Source: Halorubrum sp. 2020YC2
GTDB taxonomy: Archaea > Halobacteriota > Halobacteria > Halobacteriales > Haloferacaceae
DNA: 64,000 bases
Direction of reading: 5' to 3'
Assembly (NCBI RefSeq): GCF_018623055.1
Contig: NZ_CP076019.1
Location: 1,860,001-1,924,000, forward strand
Position 1 is the first letter of the stretch; every line of letters starts with the position of its first letter. Both the position numbers and the translations under genes were made by a program. Below are positions 26,664-35,215 of this stretch, in pieces. The notes below the pieces were generated by a model. The model did no database searches. It saw only the letters and a list, made by a program, of their open reading frames with translations, and was not told the origin of the DNA.

Positions 26664-28115
26664 ATGAGTTCGGGGGGCAGTTCCGGCGCGAGCGGGGCAG
26701 ACGGCGGGGGATCGGAGAGCGACGCGAACGAGTTCGACTTCGCGACGCCCGCGACCGACGGGTCGTTCGAGAACGCGCTCGCGAAGGCCCGCGACGGGAC
26801 GCGGCTCTCGGTCGACGACGCGACCGAACTGCTCGCCACCGGCACGGAGTCGTCCGGGATCGACCCCGTCCGCAAGGAGGCGGTGCTGGAGGCGGCCGAC
26901 CGGCGGCGGCGCGAGGCGGTGGGCGACGAGGTCACGTTCGTCGCCAACCTCAACAACAACGTCACCACGGCGTGTAACACCGGCTGCCTGTTCTGTAACT
27001 TCAAGGACTCCGCGCACGCCTTCGAAGCCGACAGCGACGTCGAACACGCCGGGTTCACCAAGACGCCGGCGGAGTCTCGCGAAGTCGTCGAGGACGCCCT
27101 CGACATGGGCGTCTACGAGGTCTGTTCCGTCTCGGGGCTCCACCCGGCGTTCGCGCTGAACGGGGAGCACCACGAGATCCTCGCGGGACACGACGACCCC
27201 GCGAGCGAGGTGAACTACAAGCCGCCCGAGGCGTACGCGACCGATCCGGGCACCTACGTCGAGCAGATGGAGGCGATGTCGGTCGGCGGCGTCCACCTCC
27301 ACTCGATGACCCCGGAGGAGGCGTACCACGCCTCGCGCGGCACCGACTGGGAGTACGAGGCCGTCTACCGCGAACTGGCCGACGCCGGACTCGACTCCGC
27401 GCCGGGCACCGCGGCCGAGATCCTCGTCGACGAGGTCCGCGACGTGATCTGCCCGGGGAAGATCCGCACCGACGACTGGGTCGCGGCGATGGAGGGCGCG
27501 GCCGCCGCCGGCTTAGACGTCACCTCGACGATGATGTACGGTCACGTCGAGACGGTCGAACACCGCGCGGAGCACCTGAAGGTGATCCGCGACCTCCAAG
27601 ACCGCACGGGCGCCATCACGGAGTTCGTCCCCCTCTCTTTCATCCACCAGAACACGCCCCTCTACCGTCGCGGCGTCGTCGACTCGGGGCCCTCGCACGC
27701 CGAGGACGAACTCGTGGTCGCGGTCGCGCGGCTCTTCTTGGACAACGTCGACCACGTTCAGGCCTCGTGGGTGAAGTCGGGCGACGCCCACGGCCTGAAG
27801 CTGCTCAACTGCGGCGCCGACGACTTCATGGGCACCATCCTCTCGGAGGAGATCACCAGCCGCGCGGGCGGCGAGTACGGCGAGTACCGCTCGTTCGACG
27901 ACTACGTCGAGATGATAACGGCGATCGGCCGCACCCCAGTCGAGCGCTCGACCGACTACCGCACCCGGCGCCGGATCGATCCCGACGACGGCCCGCACGG
28001 CCCGCGGCTCGGCCCGCGCGCCGACGGGACCCCATTGCTGCCGGACCGCTCGTCCGACGGCGGGAGAGCCGCCGGCGACGCGGCCGGGACGCCGCCCGCC
28101 GACGCTGACGACTGA
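26664..28115 (+). CDS. cofH: FO synthase subunit 2, radical SAM (coenzyme F420 pathway)
   Basis: The protein has 483 residues. With CofG it makes 7,8-didemethyl-8-hydroxy-5-deazariboflavin, the F420 chromophore, from tyrosine and a flavin precursor. The radical SAM iron-sulfur motif CNTGCLFC (CxxxCxxC) is near residue 107 in NNNVTTACNTGCLFCNFKD. GGVHLHSMTPEEAYHASRG, CPGKIRTDDWV and STMMYGHVETVEHRAEHL are typical of CofH/MqnC. EFVPLSFIHQNTPL also fits CofH. The first 40 residues (Gly/Ser, acidic) and the last 45 are low-complexity extensions. CofG is not in the window. The upstream neighbour, divergent, is repeat copy C. Confidence 0.93.
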   Translation: MSSGGSSGASGADGGGSESDANEFDFATPATDGSFENALAKARDGTRLSVDDATELLATGTESSGIDPVRKEAVLEAADRRRREAVGDEVTFVANLNNNVTTACNTGCLFCNFKDSAHAFEADSDVEHAGFTKTPAESREVVEDALDMGVYEVCSVSGLHPAFALNGEHHEILAGHDDPASEVNYKPPEAYATDPGTYVEQMEAMSVGGVHLHSMTPEEAYHASRGTDWEYEAVYRELADAGLDSAPGTAAEILVDEVRDVICPGKIRTDDWVAAMEGAAAAGLDVTSTMMYGHVETVEHRAEHLKVIRDLQDRTGAITEFVPLSFIHQNTPLYRRGVVDSGPSHAEDELVVAVARLFLDNVDHVQASWVKSGDAHGLKLLNCGADDFMGTILSEEITSRAGGEYGEYRSFDDYVEMITAIGRTPVERSTDYRTRRRIDPDDGPHGPRLGPRADGTPLLPDRSSDGGRAAGDAAGTPPADADD

Positions 28116-28235
28116 TCTCACCGGGACGCCGCCCGCCGACGCCGACCGATACGACCTCCGGGAGGAACGGTTAGCCACCGAACACGTTCCGCCGAGCGAC
28201 GGCGACTCCCAGCGAGTGGGAACCGCCGGTGTCCC

Positions 28236-28242
28236 CTTTATC
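28236..28242 (+). promoter_or_regulatory. TATA box of the winged-helix gene
   Basis: CTTTATC is 31 nt before the ATG at 28267, which favours that start over an in-frame ATG at 28243. Confidence 0.5.
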
Positions 28243-28266
28243 ATGGTACGCGTCACCACGTGTAAG

Positions 28267-28584
28267 ATGACCGCACCCGACGCGCAGCCGACCGACCGTC
28301 CGACGGGTGGGTCCGACGCGGGGGACGGCGACGCGCTCGATCCGGACCGCCCGTCGCTCACGCGCTCCGACGAGCGGCTGCTCTCGTACCTGGCCGACGT
28401 CGGCGCCGACTACCAGGCGTTCGTCGCCGGGAACACCGGGCTCTACGACGACCACGTGGAGTCCCGGCTGACCGCGCTGGCGGGCGCCGGCCTCGTCGAG
28501 CGCGTCTCCGGCGAGGCGATGTACCGGATCACCGACGCGGGGCGGGAGGCGCTCCGCGACGACTGCCCGCGCTGGTCCGATTGA
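28267..28584 (+). CDS. Small winged-helix DNA-binding protein
   Basis: This 105-residue protein has an acidic/Thr-rich lead of about 32 residues followed by one winged-helix domain: SLTRSDERLLSYLADVGADY, GLYDDHVESRLTALAGAGLV (recognition helix region) and the wing ERVSGEAMYRITDAGREAL. This is the small haloarchaeal phage-repressor/MarR-like type. No second domain is present, so it probably binds DNA as a dimer. The target is unknown. It is convergent with hmgA, with 18 bp between the stops. Confidence 0.72.
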   Translation: MTAPDAQPTDRPTGGSDAGDGDALDPDRPSLTRSDERLLSYLADVGADYQAFVAGNTGLYDDHVESRLTALAGAGLVERVSGEAMYRITDAGREALRDDCPRWSD

Positions 28585-28602
28585 GAAGAGCGTTCGCGGC
28601 GC

Positions 28603-29826
28603 TTACCGGCCGAGCTCCTCGTGCGCCGACGAGAGGTGTCGCGAGCCGAGTGCCGCGAGCAGGTTCAGCTCGCCCGCGAGGGCGCAGACCGCGATCGATT
28701 CCGCGAGCGCGTCGGCGTTGCTCCCGGCCGGGTCGCCGCCGCCCGCCACGCCGAGGATCTCGAGGCTCGCGCGCTGCGTCGGGAGTTTCGTCCCGCCGCC
28801 GACCGTCCCCACTTCGAGGCTCGCCAGCGAGACGGAGACGTAGAGGTCGCCGTCGGCGGTCGTCTCGGCGGTCGTGATCGCGTTCGCGCCCTCGACCACC
28901 TGCGCCTCGTCCTGCCCGGTCGCGAGGAACATCGCCGCGACGGCGTTGGCGACGTGCGCGTTGAAGCCGAGCGCGCCCGCCTTCGCGGAGCCGACGAGGT
29001 TCTTCCGCGTGTTGATCTCCGCGACCGCTTCCGGGGTCGTGCGGAGGCGCTCCTCAACGACCTCGCGCGGGATCGTCGCGTCCGCGACGACCGAGCGCCC
29101 GCGCCCCTCGACCGCGTTGATCGCGGCCGGCTTCTTGTCCGAACAGAGGTTGCCCGACAGCGCGACGAGCGACGCGTCCGTCTCCGCCTCGACCACGTCA
29201 CAGGCCTCTCGGGTCGCGATGGTGGCCATGTTCATTCCCATCGCGTCCTTCGTGTCGTAGCGGAACCGGCAGAAGACGTTGTTGCCCACGACGTAGGGGG
29301 TCACGTCGAGCAGTTCGCCGTGGCTCGTCGTCGACTCCGCCGCCTCGCGTAACGCGGGCACGTTGTCGCGCACCCAGTCGACGAGCGCCTCGGCCTCCGC
29401 GACCCCGGCGACCCGGAACACGGGCGCGCGGGTCATCCCGCTCTTGGTCACGCGGGCGGTCGCGCCGCCGCCGCCGTCGATGGCCGAGCAGCCGCGGTTG
29501 ATCGACGCGACCAGCGCGCCCTCGGTGGTCGCCAGCGGGAGGTAGCGCTCGCCCGAGGCCGCGCCGCCGTCGATCGTTACGGGGCCGGCGACGCCGACCG
29601 GGACCTGAACGCCCCCGAGGGTGTTCTCGATGTTCGAGCCGTGGACCGCCTCGGCGTCGAAGGCGTACTCGCCCAGCGGGCCGAGGTCGGCGTCGGTCGC
29701 CTCCGCGACGAGCAGCCGGCGCGCGGCGGTCGCGACGTCGGCGTCGGCGTGGTCTTCCAGCTCGTGGAAGCGGAGGTCGCCGTCGCGGACCCGGGTCGCG
29801 AGGTCCGCGGGAGTCGGTTGCGACAT
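28603..29826 (-). CDS. hmgA: Hydroxymethylglutaryl-CoA reductase (NADPH)
   Basis: The protein has 407 residues and makes mevalonate for archaeal isoprenoid lipids. NIENTLGGVQVPVGVAGPVT is the substrate-binding ENxxG-type segment with the catalytic Glu near residue 66. RYDTKDAMGMNMATIATREA contains the DAMGMNM NADPH-binding motif. LCSDKKPAAINAVEGRGRSV holds the catalytic Lys, and GTVGGGTKLPTQRASLEILG the second dinucleotide motif. The catalytic His is in ALGSRHLSSAHEELGR at the C-terminus. Length and motifs are those of archaeal class I enzymes, the target of statins in haloarchaea. A likely monocistronic gene. Confidence 0.96.
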   Translation of the reverse strand: MSQPTPADLATRVRDGDLRFHELEDHADADVATAARRLLVAEATDADLGPLGEYAFDAEAVHGSNIENTLGGVQVPVGVAGPVTIDGGAASGERYLPLATTEGALVASINRGCSAIDGGGGATARVTKSGMTRAPVFRVAGVAEAEALVDWVRDNVPALREAAESTTSHGELLDVTPYVVGNNVFCRFRYDTKDAMGMNMATIATREACDVVEAETDASLVALSGNLCSDKKPAAINAVEGRGRSVVADATIPREVVEERLRTTPEAVAEINTRKNLVGSAKAGALGFNAHVANAVAAMFLATGQDEAQVVEGANAITTAETTADGDLYVSVSLASLEVGTVGGGTKLPTQRASLEILGVAGGGDPAGSNADALAESIAVCALAGELNLLAALGSRHLSSAHEELGR

Positions 29827-29907
29827 GCCGTCTCCTCCTCGCGGCGGGCGGTAATTACTGTCGGTTCCCCGGCCGTCGCGAACCGCGCGCGGCGGGCGAA
29901 GGCGGGC

Positions 29908-30381
29908 CTACCGGCCGACGAACCCGGAGAGGCGCTCGCGGATCGACTCCCCGCCTAGCTTGAGGTAGTAGGCGTCGCCGCCGTCCTCGTAGTAGTCGTC
30001 GATGCGGCGGATCACCTCGAAGCCGAGGTGCTCGTAGAAGCCGAGCGCCTGCCGGTTGGTCGTGCGGGCGTGGCAGGTGACCGACCGGTGCTCCTCCGCG
30101 ACGTCGGCGATGAGCCGCTCGGCGTAGCCGCGGCCGCGGTGGTCGGGGTGGACGGCGAGAAAGAGGATGTAGCCGTCGCGGCGGACCGAGGCGAACGCGA
30201 CGAGCCGGTCGTTCTCGACGAGCAGGTGGGCGGTCGACCGGCGGTACGCGTCCACGAAGAAGCCGCGTCGCTGTCGGAGGACGCCCTCTACGGACCGGAT
30301 GCGCTCTTTGAGCTCCCACGCGGCGGTCGCGTAGTCGGACTCGCCGGGCGGGTCGGTCCGCTTTTCGACGTTGACGCTCAC
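29908..30381 (-). CDS. GNAT family N-acetyltransferase
   Basis: This 157-residue protein carries the acetyl-CoA pyrophosphate loop in LFLAVHPDHRGRGYAERLIA (residues about 92-111, RGRGYA). RTTNRQALGFYEHLGFEVIR is the motif that follows in RimI-like acetyltransferases. The N-terminal ELKERIRSVEGVLRQRRGFF helices lie where the acceptor binds. The fold is that of GNAT enzymes acting on protein N-termini or small amines. The substrate is not predictable. It sits 80 bp upstream of hmgA on the same strand, and is divergent from the DUF502 gene. Confidence 0.87.
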   Translation of the reverse strand: MSVNVEKRTDPPGESDYATAAWELKERIRSVEGVLRQRRGFFVDAYRRSTAHLLVENDRLVAFASVRRDGYILFLAVHPDHRGRGYAERLIADVAEEHRSVTCHARTTNRQALGFYEHLGFEVIRRIDDYYEDGGDAYYLKLGGESIRERLSGFVGR

Positions 30382-30566
30382 TGCGATGATCTAACACGCC
30401 AGCGGAATATAACTCCACCGCCAGCGGGGACGGTTGCGGGCGGCTCCGCCGCTCGACGAGTCGATGTCGGTCGGCTCCGGAACGGAGACGGTAACAGCGA
30501 GAGGGAGACGGAACCGCCGAGACCGCGACGGAAACGTTTTGTCGCGCTCGGGCGTGAACGCCGATA

Positions 30567-31379
30567 ATGACCGACGAGTCGTCGGGAGCCGAACTGCTCC
30601 GACGGGCGTTCCTCTCGGGCGTCGCCGTGGTCGTCCCCGCCGTCATCACGCTGGTCGTCCTCGCCGTCGCGTTCAACGCGGTGTACAACTACCTCGAGGC
30701 GTTCTCGTCGGCGGTCGTCGCCGTGTCGCCGGGCCTCGGACTGCCGGTGGTCGGGGCGGTCCCTCGAGAACTCGCAATCGAGGTCGCGACCCCGGTCGTG
30801 TTCGTGGCCGTCATCCTCCTCCTCGGCGCCGTCGTCGAGTCCTCGCGGTACGGCGAACGCGCGGTCGATTACGTCGACGAGGCGGTCGAGCGGGTGCCGG
30901 GCGTCGGCTCCGTCTACCAGGGGTTCCGGCAGATGAGCGACGCCATGCTGGAGTCGGACGGCGGGAACTTCCGCGAGGTGGTCCTCGTGGAGTTCCCGAC
31001 CGAGGGCACCTACACCCTCGCGTTCGTCACGAGCGAGACCCCGGAGGTAGTCGCGGACCACGCGGACAGCGACGGGGACGGCATGCGGACGCTGTTCATG
31101 CCGATGGCGCCGAACCCGGTGATGGGCGGCCACGTCGTCTTCGTCCCGGAGCGCCGGATCGTCGACGTCGAACTCTCCGTCGACGAGGGGGTCCGCGCGC
31201 TGGTGACGAGCGGCGTCGCCTTAGAGGAGGTCGCCGCCGACCTCGACGACGTCGACCCGGCGGATCTTCGCGACGGCGCGCCGGAGCGAACGGTCGACGC
31301 GCGGTTCCAGACCGACGAGCGACCGGAAACCGACGGGGCGTCCCGTGACGGGAGCAGCGGGGGGAGCGGCGACCGATGA
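30567..31379 (+). CDS. DUF502 membrane protein
   Basis: This 270-residue protein has two hydrophobic helices at LSGVAVVVPAVITLVVLAVA (about 17-36) and VATPVVFVAVILLLGAVVES (about 73-92). VPGVGSVYQGFRQMSDAML and the soluble beta-rich part REVVLVEFPTEGTYTLAFVT, MRTLFMPMAPNPVMGGHVVF and SVDEGVRALVTSGVALEEV match DUF502. The role is unknown. Its stop overlaps the archease start (ATGA), so the two are translated from one message. A Ser/Gly/Asp tail ends the protein. Confidence 0.9.
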   Translation: MTDESSGAELLRRAFLSGVAVVVPAVITLVVLAVAFNAVYNYLEAFSSAVVAVSPGLGLPVVGAVPRELAIEVATPVVFVAVILLLGAVVESSRYGERAVDYVDEAVERVPGVGSVYQGFRQMSDAMLESDGGNFREVVLVEFPTEGTYTLAFVTSETPEVVADHADSDGDGMRTLFMPMAPNPVMGGHVVFVPERRIVDVELSVDEGVRALVTSGVALEEVAADLDDVDPADLRDGAPERTVDARFQTDERPETDGASRDGSSGGSGDR

Positions 31380-31822
31380 GTTACGAACTTCGCGACCACA
31401 CCGCCGACGTCGCCGTCGAGGCGACCGCCGACACGCTCTCGGCGCTGTTCGCGGCGGTCGCGGACGGACTGACCGCCGCCAGCGCGGAGTCGGTGCCGGA
31501 AACGCGGGGCGACCGGTTCGAACTCGAGGTCGCCGCCGAGGGCCGCGAGGCGCTGCTGTTCGACTACCTCGACCGGCTGATCTACGAGCGCGACGTGCGG
31601 CTCGTCCTCCCGGCCGACCACCGCTGTTCGGTCGTCGAACCGGGCGATGGGAAGGGCGGCGGGGCGACCGCCGATCCGGACGAGTGGCGGCTCACGGCCG
31701 GCGCGCGCGGCGTCCCCCTCGACGCGGTGGCCGCGCGGGAGGTCAAGGCGGTCACCTACTCCGAGATGTCGCTCGAACGCCGCGGCGACGGGTGGTACGC
31801 GTACGTCGTGTTCGACGTGTGA
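31376..31822 (+). CDS. Archease, RtcB RNA-ligase cofactor
   Basis: This 148-residue protein has the start YELRDHTADVAVEATADTLS typical of archease, with the metal-ligand Asp and His in RDHTADVA. EALLFDYLDRLIYERDVRLV and the C-terminal VKAVTYSEMSLERRGDG, with the second Asp ligand in VFDV at the end, complete the family. Archease speeds multiple turnover of RtcB by helping its guanylation. The rtcB gene is 0.7 kb downstream on the same strand, with one membrane protein gene between. Translation is coupled to DUF502 by an ATGA overlap. Confidence 0.93.
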   Translation: MSYELRDHTADVAVEATADTLSALFAAVADGLTAASAESVPETRGDRFELEVAAEGREALLFDYLDRLIYERDVRLVLPADHRCSVVEPGDGKGGGATADPDEWRLTAGARGVPLDAVAAREVKAVTYSEMSLERRGDGWYAYVVFDV

Positions 31823-31866
31823 GGTCGCGACGCGCGCCCCGCCGACGGTATGTGATAAACCGTTAT

Positions 31867-31873
31867 ATTTATC
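31867..31873 (+). promoter_or_regulatory. TATA box of the four-helix membrane protein gene
   Basis: ATTTATC within an AT-rich stretch (31858-31874) is about 24 nt before the ATG at 31891. It suggests that this gene is transcribed separately from archease. Confidence 0.45.
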
Positions 31874-31890
31874 GAGTGCGTTGGTAACGT

Positions 31891-32433
31891 ATGTCGCACT
31901 CCGATCGGAACGACGGGAGCGAACCGGCGAGCGCGGCCCGGCGGTGGCGCGCGGGGGCGGTCGGCGGGCTGGTCGCCGGCGCCGCGATGGGCGCCGTGTT
32001 ACACCTCGGTCTCGGACTGATGCCGACGATCGGCGCGCTGGTCGGGACCGAGACGGTCCTCGCCGGGTGGGCCGTCCACCTGTTCAACAGCACCCTCTTC
32101 GGCGGGCTGTTCGTCGCCGTCTTCGACCGCCCGTTCTTCGCGGACCTGCGCGGTGACGTCGGCGGCTGCCTCTCGCTCGGCGTCGTCCACTCCGCCGCGC
32201 TGGGGATGCTCACCGGCGGCCTGCTGTTGCCGGCCGCGATCGCGATCGAGGGCGCGACGTCGCTGCCGGTGCCGACGCTGCCGGTGCCAGGGCTGACCGC
32301 CAGCTTCGAGTTCGGCGCGGTGATCGCGGTCGCACACCTGCTGTACGGGCTCGTGCTCGGGCGGGTGTTCGCCGCGTTCACGCTCGCGGAGGGCGACATC
32401 GGCTGGCTTCCGGTCGACCCGGTGGACCGGTGA
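31891..32433 (+). CDS. Haloarchaeal membrane protein of unknown function, four helices
   Basis: This 180-residue protein has four hydrophobic stretches: AGAVGGLVAGAAMGAVLHLG, VLAGWAVHLFNSTLFGGLFV, LGVVHSAALGMLTGGLLLPA and FGAVIAVAHLLYGLVLGRVF. Histidines recur inside or next to helices (VLHLG, WAVHLFN, VVHSAA, VAHLLYG), which could ligate a metal or cofactor, but this is only suggestive. The helix pattern is like an internally duplicated bundle. It lies between archease and rtcB. I do not recognise a named family. Confidence 0.65.
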   Translation: MSHSDRNDGSEPASAARRWRAGAVGGLVAGAAMGAVLHLGLGLMPTIGALVGTETVLAGWAVHLFNSTLFGGLFVAVFDRPFFADLRGDVGGCLSLGVVHSAALGMLTGGLLLPAAIAIEGATSLPVPTLPVPGLTASFEFGAVIAVAHLLYGLVLGRVFAAFTLAEGDIGWLPVDPVDR

Positions 32434-32531
32434 CCGGTCGCGGTCGGGCGACGGCGGTCGTCCCGGCGGGACCCGACGGCGCCTCCGCCCGCTGACGCAA
32501 CGCCCTTCTCCCCCCGCGCCGAACCCCGGGT

Positions 32532-34040
32532 ATGACCACGCGCGAGTTCGACGGGATCCGACTGGAGAAGGTGCGCGAGCACGTCTGGGAGATCCCCCGC
32601 GAGGGCGACATGAACGTCCCCGCGCGGGTCCTCGCCAGCGAGAGCCTACTGGAGGAGATAGGCGACGACGACTCGCTCCAGCAGCTGAAAAACGCCACCC
32701 ACCTGCCCGGGATGGTAGAACCCGCGCTCTGTATGCCCGACGGCCACCAGGGGTACGGCTTCCCGGTCGGCGGCGTCGGCGCGATCGACGCGCGAAACGG
32801 CTGTATCTCTCCCGGAGCGGTCGGTTACGACATAAATTGCGGCGTTCGTATGGTGAAAACTAATCTCACCTACGACGACGTGCGCGGCCGGGAGGAGGAA
32901 CTGGTCGACGCGCTGTTCGAGGCGATCCCCTCCGGACTGGGCGGCGGCGGGGTGATCGACGGCGACGCCGACGCGATCGAGGGCGCCCTCGAACGCGGCG
33001 TCGAGTGGGCGGTCGAAGAGGGGTACGGGATCGAGAGCGACCTCGCGCGCTGCGAGGACGAGGGGCGCCGCCCCGACGCCCGTCCGGAGTACGTCTCCCA
33101 GAAGGCGATGGACCGCGGACGCAACCAGATGGGGTCGCTCGGCTCGGGCAACCACTTCCTCGAGGTCCAGCGCGTCACGGACGTGTTCCGCGAGGGCGTC
33201 GCGGAGGCGTACGGGTTAGAAGAGGACGGGATCGTCGTCCTGATCCACTGCGGGAGCCGCGGGCTGGGCCACCAGACGTGCAACGACTACCTCCGCCGGA
33301 TCGAACAGGAGCACGGCGACCTGCTCGACGACCTGCCGGACAAGGAGCTGGCGGCCGCGCCCGCCGGCTCAGAGCTGGCCGACGAGTACTACGGCGCGAT
33401 GGGCGCGTGCATCAACTTCGCGTGGGTGAACCGCCAGCTGATCACCCATCAGGCCCGCGAGACGTTCGGTGAGGTGTTCGACGCCGACCCGATCGAGGAC
33501 CTCGGGATGGAGCTCCTGTACGACGTGGCACACAACATCGCGAAGAGGGAGACCCACGAGGTCGACGTCGACGCCGAGGGGCGCCCCGCGGTGGGCGACG
33601 AGGCGGTCGACCGCGCGGAGCGCGAACTGTACGTCCACCGTAAGGGCGCGACGCGGGCGTTCCCGGCGGGCCACGAGGACGTGCCCGAGACCTACCGCGG
33701 CGTCGGCCAGCCCGTGATCATCCCCGGCAGCATGGGCGCGGGGTCGTACGTCCTCCGGGGCGGCGACGAGTCGATGTCGGTCTCGTTCGGCTCCACCGCC
33801 CACGGCGCCGGCCGGCTGATGAGCCGGACGCAGGCGAAACAGGAGTTCTGGGGCGGCGACGTGCAAGACGACCTCGAGGACGGCCAGCGGATCTACGTGA
33901 AGGCACAGTCCGGCGCCACCATCGCGGAGGAGGCGCCCGGCGTCTACAAGGACATCGACGAGGTGATCCGCGTCAGCGACGAACTCGGCATCGGCGACAA
34001 GGTCGCGCGGACGTTCCCCGTCTGTAACATCAAGGGATAG
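32532..34040 (+). CDS. rtcB: tRNA-splicing RNA ligase RtcB
   Basis: The protein has 502 residues and joins tRNA exons (2',3'-cyclic phosphate to 5'-OH) with GTP and manganese. Family blocks are all present: PGMVEPALCMPDGHQGYGFP, GAVGYDINCGVRMVKTNLTY (metal Cys), MGSLGSGNHFLEVQ, HCGSRGLGHQTCNDYL, and FGSTAHGAGRLMSRTQAKQE with the guanylated His. The C-terminal VFPVCNIKG is also conserved. There is no intein, although archaeal rtcB often has one. It works downstream of the splicing endonuclease encoded at 50145 and with archease at 31376. Confidence 0.96.
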   Translation: MTTREFDGIRLEKVREHVWEIPREGDMNVPARVLASESLLEEIGDDDSLQQLKNATHLPGMVEPALCMPDGHQGYGFPVGGVGAIDARNGCISPGAVGYDINCGVRMVKTNLTYDDVRGREEELVDALFEAIPSGLGGGGVIDGDADAIEGALERGVEWAVEEGYGIESDLARCEDEGRRPDARPEYVSQKAMDRGRNQMGSLGSGNHFLEVQRVTDVFREGVAEAYGLEEDGIVVLIHCGSRGLGHQTCNDYLRRIEQEHGDLLDDLPDKELAAAPAGSELADEYYGAMGACINFAWVNRQLITHQARETFGEVFDADPIEDLGMELLYDVAHNIAKRETHEVDVDAEGRPAVGDEAVDRAERELYVHRKGATRAFPAGHEDVPETYRGVGQPVIIPGSMGAGSYVLRGGDESMSVSFGSTAHGAGRLMSRTQAKQEFWGGDVQDDLEDGQRIYVKAQSGATIAEEAPGVYKDIDEVIRVSDELGIGDKVARTFPVCNIKG

Positions 34041-34109
34041 CGTCTCGTCGCCCGGCCTCTCTCCGCTCCCGATCGCTTATCACCCATACCGGGACCACTC
34101 CTCGTCGAG

Positions 34110-34799
34110 ATGTCGAGCCACTCGCGGGACGGCGACGCGCACGGAGGACCGACCAGACGATCGCTGCTCGCCGGCGGGGTCGCCGTCACCATCGGGAGCC
34201 TCACCGGTCTCGGCGCCCTCGCCGCGTCGAGCCGACCGGCGGCCGCGATCGACGGCGATCCGGCGGCGTTCGAGGCTGGCGACGCGCCGACGGTCACCGC
34301 GAACGACGGCCGGATAGAGTCGGTGTACCTCTCTCCCGCCGTCGAGGCGTCGTGGACCGACTTCTCCGACGGCGTCGAGCGCGTGACGCTCACCCTCGCC
34401 GTCGGGAGCGACGCGGGCGTCGACGAGGTGTACCGAGAGACCCTGACGGCCGCGGACCCGGACGCGACGCCCGGAGACGTCGCGTCGGTTGGGACTCCCG
34501 GAGAGAGCGGGTCCGACGAGCCTCCGACGTTCGACGCCGTCGACGGCGGGGTCGCGGCGGCGTTCCGGCGCGTCGACGCGACGGAGCGCGGTGACGCCGT
34601 GACGAGCGAGTCGCTGAGCGCGCCGGGCCTCGGCGGCGGCGAGACGGCGGCGACGACGCTCGACCTCGTGCTCCGCGCGGACGTCGCCGGCGGCGGCGAC
34701 GAGGCGACCGTCGTGCGGACGACGACCGTCGACGTCGCGGTCGAGAACCCCGACGGGGACGCGACCGCCGGCGGTAGCGTGGGAGTCGACAGCGCGTGA
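34110..34799 (+). CDS. Tat-exported protein of unknown function
   Basis: This 229-residue protein has a twin-arginine signal: TRRSLLAGGVAVTIGSLTGL and GALAASS, with probable cleavage around SRPAAAID. The mature part is acidic, Thr/Val-rich and beta-like (ESVYLSPAVEASWTDFSDGV, ERVTLTLAVGSDAGVDEVYR, TTTVDVAVENPDGD). Such short exported beta proteins are common in haloarchaea, often as glycoprotein or fibre subunits. No lipobox or C-terminal anchor is visible. It follows rtcB by 70 bp but probably has its own promoter. Confidence 0.7.
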   Translation: MSSHSRDGDAHGGPTRRSLLAGGVAVTIGSLTGLGALAASSRPAAAIDGDPAAFEAGDAPTVTANDGRIESVYLSPAVEASWTDFSDGVERVTLTLAVGSDAGVDEVYRETLTAADPDATPGDVASVGTPGESGSDEPPTFDAVDGGVAAAFRRVDATERGDAVTSESLSAPGLGGGETAATTLDLVLRADVAGGGDEATVVRTTTVDVAVENPDGDATAGGSVGVDSA

Positions 34800-34841
34800 C
34801 GCGAGGCGCCGCGGCGACGCCGCCAGCGCGCCCGCCGCCCG

Positions 34842-35153
34842 TCAGCGCTCCCGCCTCGCCTCCCGACCGAGGTGGTCCTCGACCGCCTCGACCTTCTCTC
34901 CGGCCGTCCCGTCGCTCGTCCGCTTGTCGTCGATTTTTAGTACCGTCGAGACGCGGTCGCCGTCGACCGCCTCGTGGGCGGCCGCCGCGGCCGCGAACAG
35001 CGTCTCCGCGTCGTCCGCCTCGATCACGGTCCCCATCGGGTTCGTCTCGTAGCTCACGTCGAACTCGTCGAGGGCGGCGACGGCCTCCGCCACCTCCTCG
35101 GCCATGCTCTCTTCGATCACCGGCGCGACGCTCAACATCGCGATCGCTGTCAT
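34842..35153 (-). CDS. MTH1187-family thiamine-binding protein (YqgV-like, DUF77)
   Basis: This 103-residue protein opens MTAIAMLSVAPVIEESMAEE and continues FDVSYETNPMGTVIEADDAE and STVLKIDDKRTSDGTAGEKV, the conserved blocks of the MTH1187/YkoF-like ferredoxin-fold family that binds thiamine. It may handle thiamine or a precursor in the cytoplasm. The C-terminus is basic (LGREARRER). It is convergent with the Tat-exported protein gene. Confidence 0.88.
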   Translation of the reverse strand: MTAIAMLSVAPVIEESMAEEVAEAVAALDEFDVSYETNPMGTVIEADDAETLFAAAAAAHEAVDGDRVSTVLKIDDKRTSDGTAGEKVEAVEDHLGREARRER

Positions 35154-35215
35154 GTCCGGGACTGTGCTGCGAACTCACTTAAGCAGTCGCGAGGAGCAGG
35201 GTTCCGAGCGATCCC

